A model generated the notes under the pieces. That model was not told the DNA's origin. It worked only from the letters and a program-made list of their open reading frames with translations, and did not search any database. DNA of 64,000 nucleotides from the NCBI GenBank assembly GCA_905250125.1, contig CAJNOL010000637.1, positions 7,769 to 71,768 of the forward strand. Direction: 5' to 3'. The translations under genes were made by a program, and so were the position numbers. The DNA is from Rotaria sordida. Taxonomy: Eukaryota; Rotifera; Eurotatoria; Philodinida; Philodinidae. Position 1 is the stretch's first letter; every line of letters begins with the position of its first letter. This document shows positions 59,001 to 64,000 of the stretch, piece after piece.

Positions 59001-60328
59001 ATTGATGATGGTGGTCGTCCAGATAATACTGATTCTCTGCCATAATTTGTCATTGGTAAATCATTGTTATTATTAACAAGAGGATATGAATTATTTATTG
59101 TTGATGCACGTGATAATGCACGCTCAGTATTAACACGTTGTAATGCATGTGCAACACCTTTAGATTTTAAAAGTTCATGATCACTAGATGAAGAGAAGAA
59201 AGAAAAAATTTTATTTTGTAAAAGAAAAGCTTCTTTTTTTTGGTTTTACGTTGCAAGTAAATTTAATTTATGTGTTAATTCTTCGACATTAGCTGATGTA
59301 TAAAGATGTTCAGGATTATTTGAGCCATTTTCAACAATTTTATGACCATGTCGATCAATTTTAACATCAGACATACCTAGACAAAAAAAAGACAACAATA
59401 TTAATGAAACAAAATGAGATTCATATAATTCATTCCAAGTAAAACGAAGTGGGCACACCTTTGATTTTTTACAAGGGTTATTTTTCAATAAAGACAAAAG
59501 TAAACATGTTTGCTCATTCAATTGACTAATAATTAAAAAATAACTAGTGAATATCTCTCGAGTCATGCGAGAAAAAATTTCAGGATAAACTTTATGGTAA
59601 AGTTTTCAACAACGTTCGAACTCCCGAAAAAACTGGTTTTCCAGAGATCCTATTAAGTTCCGAAACAAAAATTTTGTCATTTGTACATTCATACTTCGTC
59701 ATTTTACTAACGCTAATTTGTTCAGGTTATCTAAAGTAATTTAACATATATGCAACATATAAAAATAAGCTCTAGGAAAATTAAGTTATATTACTAATGA
59801 ATGACTTTTACCGGCAAATTTTGTATCAAATGCTTCTTCATCAAGATCAAGTAAAGCAGCAAATGCTCGTCGTGCACCAGCAATTTTTGCTTCTTTTTTA
59901 CTTCTACCTGTACCCTATCAATACAAATAAAATTTCCATTAAATATTTATCATAAATAAATTCTTAATTGTTTTGTTTTTACTTGAGGAAATTGTACATC
60001 ATCAATAGTTGCATAATTTGCATAACGATATCCTGAACCTGTTTCTGTATATACAATAGTTTTCTTTGTCATAGAACAATATTCATTAAGACATTGTACA
60101 GGATTTTTTTTTCCACGTAATAAATCTTCAATTATATCTGGTCCAATACGTTTTATTTGACCACCAATACGAGAATTTGAACGATTTCTGATAAAAAAAA
60201 AAAACTATATATTTAAAATATTCAATAAAAAAAAAAACTTCATACAATGGTTGATCTTGAAATGATTCAGCATAAGAAGGACCGGCTGGCAAACGCTGCA
60301 CGGCAAATGTGAAGCGATTGTCGCCCAT
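56012..60328 (-). CDS. ADAR/ADAD-family protein with two dsRBDs and an inactive deaminase domain
   Basis: Fourteen exons: 60328-60246, 60187-59983, 59914-59812, 59376-59250, 59183-58824, 58739-58607, 58554-58401, 58336-58204, 57532-57357, 57283-57158, 57098-56976, 56919-56827, 56471-56354, 56273-56012. They encode 731 aa. dsRBD1 is at residues ~53-125 ([20 protein letters not shown]). dsRBD2 is at ~268-335 ([22 protein letters not shown]). The adenosine deaminase fold spans ~390-731. Active ADARs need His-Ala-Glu and Pro-Cys-Gly; here these read CHAL (H422, L424) and APTGDG (T479). The last zinc Cys ([20 protein letters not shown]543) remains. Loss of the proton-shuttling Glu and one zinc ligand predicts no deamination, as in ADAD1/ADAD2, which normally have a single dsRBD. 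The start follows a TTTCAG acceptor at 60338-60343; an in-frame ATG at 60355 is the alternative. Confidence 0.87.
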
Positions 60329-62378
60329 TTGAGATATCTGAAATGAATTATACATTTCTAATTATATTATATATAGAAAACAATTAAATTGAAACGTTTT
60401 TTTAATGAAATAACAAAATTAAATTACAAAAATATTTCTATATATATCGAAGTAAGAGAGAAAGCATTAGCTCATAAATAAACAGCTGAATAATTTCAAT
60501 TTTTATGTTTATCAATAACTATATACATAAAGATGTTGTATAGACAGTTCTAATGTATAGCTTGTGATTTGAGTTTTGTTTTGGCCTCTTGTAGGCCTAT
60601 AAAAATGATTATTTTGTTGATTAATTTCCAAGAATATAAACCATCACCAGAGTAAACATGATTTTACAAATGAGACAATATCATTAAAATGAGTCACTTT
60701 ATGTTTTTATTAAAATTACAATTGAAAATATTTAAATATTTTACTATCTCACTTTGAACATAGATTTCAAAAGAGTCGTAGGATTTTTTTGATATATCTG
60801 CCAGCAAAATCAATACTACTTTATAGATCAAAAAATGACAAATCTATCGTTTTTATTATTCATTATCAATGAATAATTTCATGTTCACATCTATCCTCAT
60901 AGGCAGTGAAACATTTTGAATCTAGAGTAAGGTCAATAATGTACGTAAGATTCTCACCTGACAGTTAAGAATACAGAAGAGAGCGAATCTTTTTATGCCA
61001 TTAAGATAATAGACGGTTAGTGCTTCTTATTTTCAATTCATATTTTACACTGTATGAAATTGGTGTGATTCAGAAAAAAATTTGCAACACTGCATCAAAA
61101 TACTCGTGCTTAAAGAAACATACCAACATTTGTTTGTATTCCATTTCAACTCTCGATAGAAGAAATTTTGATCTACTATACTGAAAAAAAAACAGAATAA
61201 TGATCAAGCAGTTGTTTTCACGGAAAAAAAAGAATCACATCGTACGTTTGCTCACTATATTAACTTTCAGTGGATTTTTATCTAATTTAAGTTTTTCACT
61301 TGTAACAAAAGAATACTTGTTCAAATTATTGACAGTTTAGGAACTCGACACAAAAATGTTACTAGTTGCAACTGAAAGCGGTGACAAAAAATATTTTTAT
61401 CGTTTGTAAACGAATTTCAATACATGGCATAAATCTATCAATCTGATAGAGCGAGAAACAAATGTTTTGAGTCTACCCTACGAAAGCTTAATCTATGATA
61501 GGCTTTCGTCTATCCAAAACTCATGACTTTGTCGTCAATGTTACAATTTAATCAATATTTAAAATTTAATTCTTAGAAAAATCTTCAATTTTCCTTATAA
61601 TATCATTATAGATATTGAACAAAATTTCTCGTTTGTTTTTGTTAAATATTATCTATGCATATAAACCATGTTCTTCTGGTTAAATACAATCATCTAGGAT
61701 TTCAACCGAAAGGAAGGCAATCCAAGTCACAAAACATATTATGAAGTTCAAGTTGAAGTCGTATCGACTCATTTTTAGGTAATTGTTGCTGATAAAAATC
61801 AAAAATAGTTCAAAAGAAAGTAGTGATTGCCCCCAATGTGACTCCCTCTAAACTCATCACCATTGTAAAAGCAGCATTTTTCAAACCTTTAAACTGTTGA
61901 TAACATTAAGAAAATTTTCCAAATTACCATTCTCACAAAATTTATAACATTAACAATTAAACCAAAAAAACAAAAGGCTTGCTTTAAAATTTCGTTTTTC
62001 TTCTTTCGTTCTATCGCTTTTTTACCCGTTCCATATCATTGAATTGAAAACTATGGATTGCTAAGTATATAATGCCCTCTATCACGATAATAATTATCAT
62101 AAAAGATTTCAATAAATTTGAATTATTTTTTTTTTCATCATACTATATAAAACATTTCTATTTATTTAAAAGATTTAGATTTTCTTTTATTGTAAAAAAT
62201 ATTTTTTGTTTTCATCAAGTGATAATCATGTCAGTTATTAACCAATCATAAATAGAAGCTTACGCGTAGAACCACGTTAGCAGAAATATGCAATACACAC
62301 ACTAGAATACATTTAGAACATAGTGTTACACAAAAAGAGAACAAAAAAAAAACAGTAAATCTTTATTATTAATTTATA
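60329..62378. other. Intergenic between the divergent ADAD-like and SURF4 genes
   Basis: About 2 kb of AT-rich DNA holding both promoters. No exon, tRNA-like fold, TIR or tandem repeat was recognised. A 50-bp stretch at 61479-61515 is self-complementary around GAAAGCTTA/TAGGCTTTC. The AG acceptors upstream of SURF4 are weak compared with other genes here. Confidence 0.45.
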
Positions 62379-64000
62379 ATGAATTTAGTTACACCAAGAC
62401 AACGTCAACAATGGTTAAGTCAAGCAGAAGATTACGCTGATATTGTACATAGAATTTTTTAAAACTTATATATATATATTTTCTTTATTAATAGTTTCTT
62501 CAACGTACTAAATATGTATTACCACATTTAGCAAGATTTTGTTTAGTATCAACATTTATTGAAGATGGTATTCGTATGTGGATGCAATGGAGTGAACAAA
62601 GAGAATATATTATGAAAAGTTGGAATGTTGGATGGTTTATTGGAACACTTTTTGTTATTATTAATTTATTTGGTCAACTTATACCATGTGCAATGATTTT
62701 AGCAAGAAAAAAAACTGATATAGCTTGTGGAATATTAGTTTTTATTATTTGTTTTCAAGTAAGTTTTTATTTTTTATAAATCTAGAAAGAATATTTAATT
62801 AGATTTATAATAAATTGAACTTTTTTTTTTTTGAGTCATGCAAATATAGTTCAAAAACTTCGTTCTTAGCTCATTCGATAGAGAATTTTTCGCTTCGCAA
62901 AATCGATTAAGATATTTCCTTCTTTTACAAAAACAAGGATTTTAAGTGGTCGACAGATTGATCAAAATATTTAGTTTCAATACATTTGACAATAAGTAAA
63001 AGTCGAAATCAAACAAAAAATGATTTGAGTTTCAAATCATATGTAAAACGTATTACTTCGAAACTAACGAATGCATAAAAGAAAAAAAGATTCTCATTTG
63101 ACACAAAAATCTTTATAACAAAATATGATTTAATATCGATGCTGTATACAACTGTCAAATGAAATGCACAGTTTCGTAGAGCGAAAAATTTTCCATCGAA
63201 TAAGTTAAGAACAAAATCTCTCAACTGTGTTTGCACTATTGTCCTATTCTTTATGGGACACTCGTTAATGTTTAACAGAGAAAACAAATTATTTTGTTAT
63301 AGATTATTTTTTTAGATCGGTCAGATTTTTTTATCAGGGAAATCATGACAGGCAAATGCGTTTTTTCTATTTAAGGAAAAAATCCTGTTGATTTTATTCT
63401 CTCTAACTTCAATCAAAAAGACTTTTTTTTTTAAATAAGTTATCTAGTAGTAGATAATACTATAAGAATCAGATTTACAGATAAGGGTTAATCTAGCATT
63501 ACGACTCTTAAAAAATATTCTACTAGACGTCTGCATGACTACGATTTTTCGGATTTAGTTAAGGCCACATTAATAAAGCCTTTGAGAATCCTTTCTTAAA
63601 CATTAATGTTACCAAAAATGATTACAGTTTATCAATAAGTCGCAAATTTTTGGTACAAAAAAAATTGTGAAAATTCCATCAAAACCTTCAGTTTTTGTTT
63701 CGGTCATAGAGATCTGATCATGTATGATTACTTCGCATCATGATTCGATAAATAATCAATAGCGTCTTTTAATAATTTTAATGGTCTATCAGCAAATGGA
63801 CCGAGATATTAGTTTCTGCAGATGAATCGAATTCTTCCATTTTATTTGACTTTTCGAAAAATATAATTTGCTGGTGAAAACCATAGTTCTGTGAATAGTC
63901 GATTTAATAATGAAATATTGTATATTTGAATTGACAAATTTCACAGGTTATTGTTTTTTTTCTTATATAGTCAATTGCATATCAAATTATTTGGGAACTT
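62379..64000 (+). CDS. SURF4: SURF4 cargo receptor, 5' part (continues beyond the window)
   Basis: Exons 62379-62444 and 62495-62758, plus the start of a third at 63971 (acceptor TTATATAG), give the first 120 residues. Conserved parts are AEDYADIFLQRTKYVLPHLA, RFCLVSTFIEDGIRMWMQWS, EQREYI, the first hydrophobic segments (INLFGQLIPCAMIL), and SIAYQIIWEL at the window edge (human TIAYSILWDL). SURF4/Erv29 is a multi-pass receptor that packs soluble secretory proteins into COPII vesicles at the ER. Intron 2 is 1212 bp, long for this genome, with no recognisable content. Confidence 0.95.

Noticed and set aside
1-64000. tRNA genes, rRNA genes or CRISPR-like arrays
   Set aside because: None seen on reading either strand. 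This is an animal nuclear window, and no cloverleaf with A and B boxes was recognised; a covariance-model scan was not possible.

Overview
The window is animal nuclear DNA. It is strongly AT-rich, and its multi-exon genes have mostly very short introns (about 50-100 bp, GT...AG). The protein set is typical of metazoans. Compact genes, an AG acceptor just 5' of most start codons (compatible with spliced-leader trans-splicing), a decayed tnp2-type transposase and a TGTGGG-rich internal tract all suggest a rotifer, most likely a bdelloid. That identification is an inference. All gene models were spliced by hand from reading frame, splice sites and recalled family sequences. No search was run.

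Layout. 1-493: last exon of an unidentified + strand gene. 658-6244 (-): 21-exon STKLD1-like pseudokinase with ARM-like repeats, head to head with TOMM22 (6615-7218, +). 7712-14043 (+): EIF3L. 15529-21687 (+): NPC1. 23862-25804 (-): an NCK-type adaptor with only two SH3 domains. 27532-29873 (+): the histone mRNA stem-loop binding protein SLBP. 30355-34185 (+): the AP-3 mu subunit, with a tandem pair of alternative exons. 34454-34735 (+): CREBL2-like bZIP protein. 36467-37212 (+): IMP3. 43329-44919 (+): a FOXA forkhead factor behind a 6-kb gene-free stretch.

44920-56011 is the accessory part: a decayed TIR element, a BEN-like gene with a one-base homopolymer frameshift, a small MITE, a broken tnp2 transposase containing a telomere-like inverted repeat, and several dispersed or tandem repeats. 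56012-60328 (-) is an ADAR/ADAD-family gene with two dsRNA-binding domains and a deaminase domain that has lost catalytic residues. 62379-64000 (+) is the 5' part of SURF4.

The named genes are housekeeping or developmental and do not form one pathway. Loose themes are endolysosomal traffic (NPC1, AP-3 mu, SURF4), RNA metabolism (EIF3L, SLBP, IMP3, ADAD-like) and signalling or transcription (NCK, STKLD1, CREBL2, FOXA). The most notable observation is the pair of AP-3 mu exons: their phases force exactly one to be used, and they differ in the segment matching the cargo-signal pocket of mu2.
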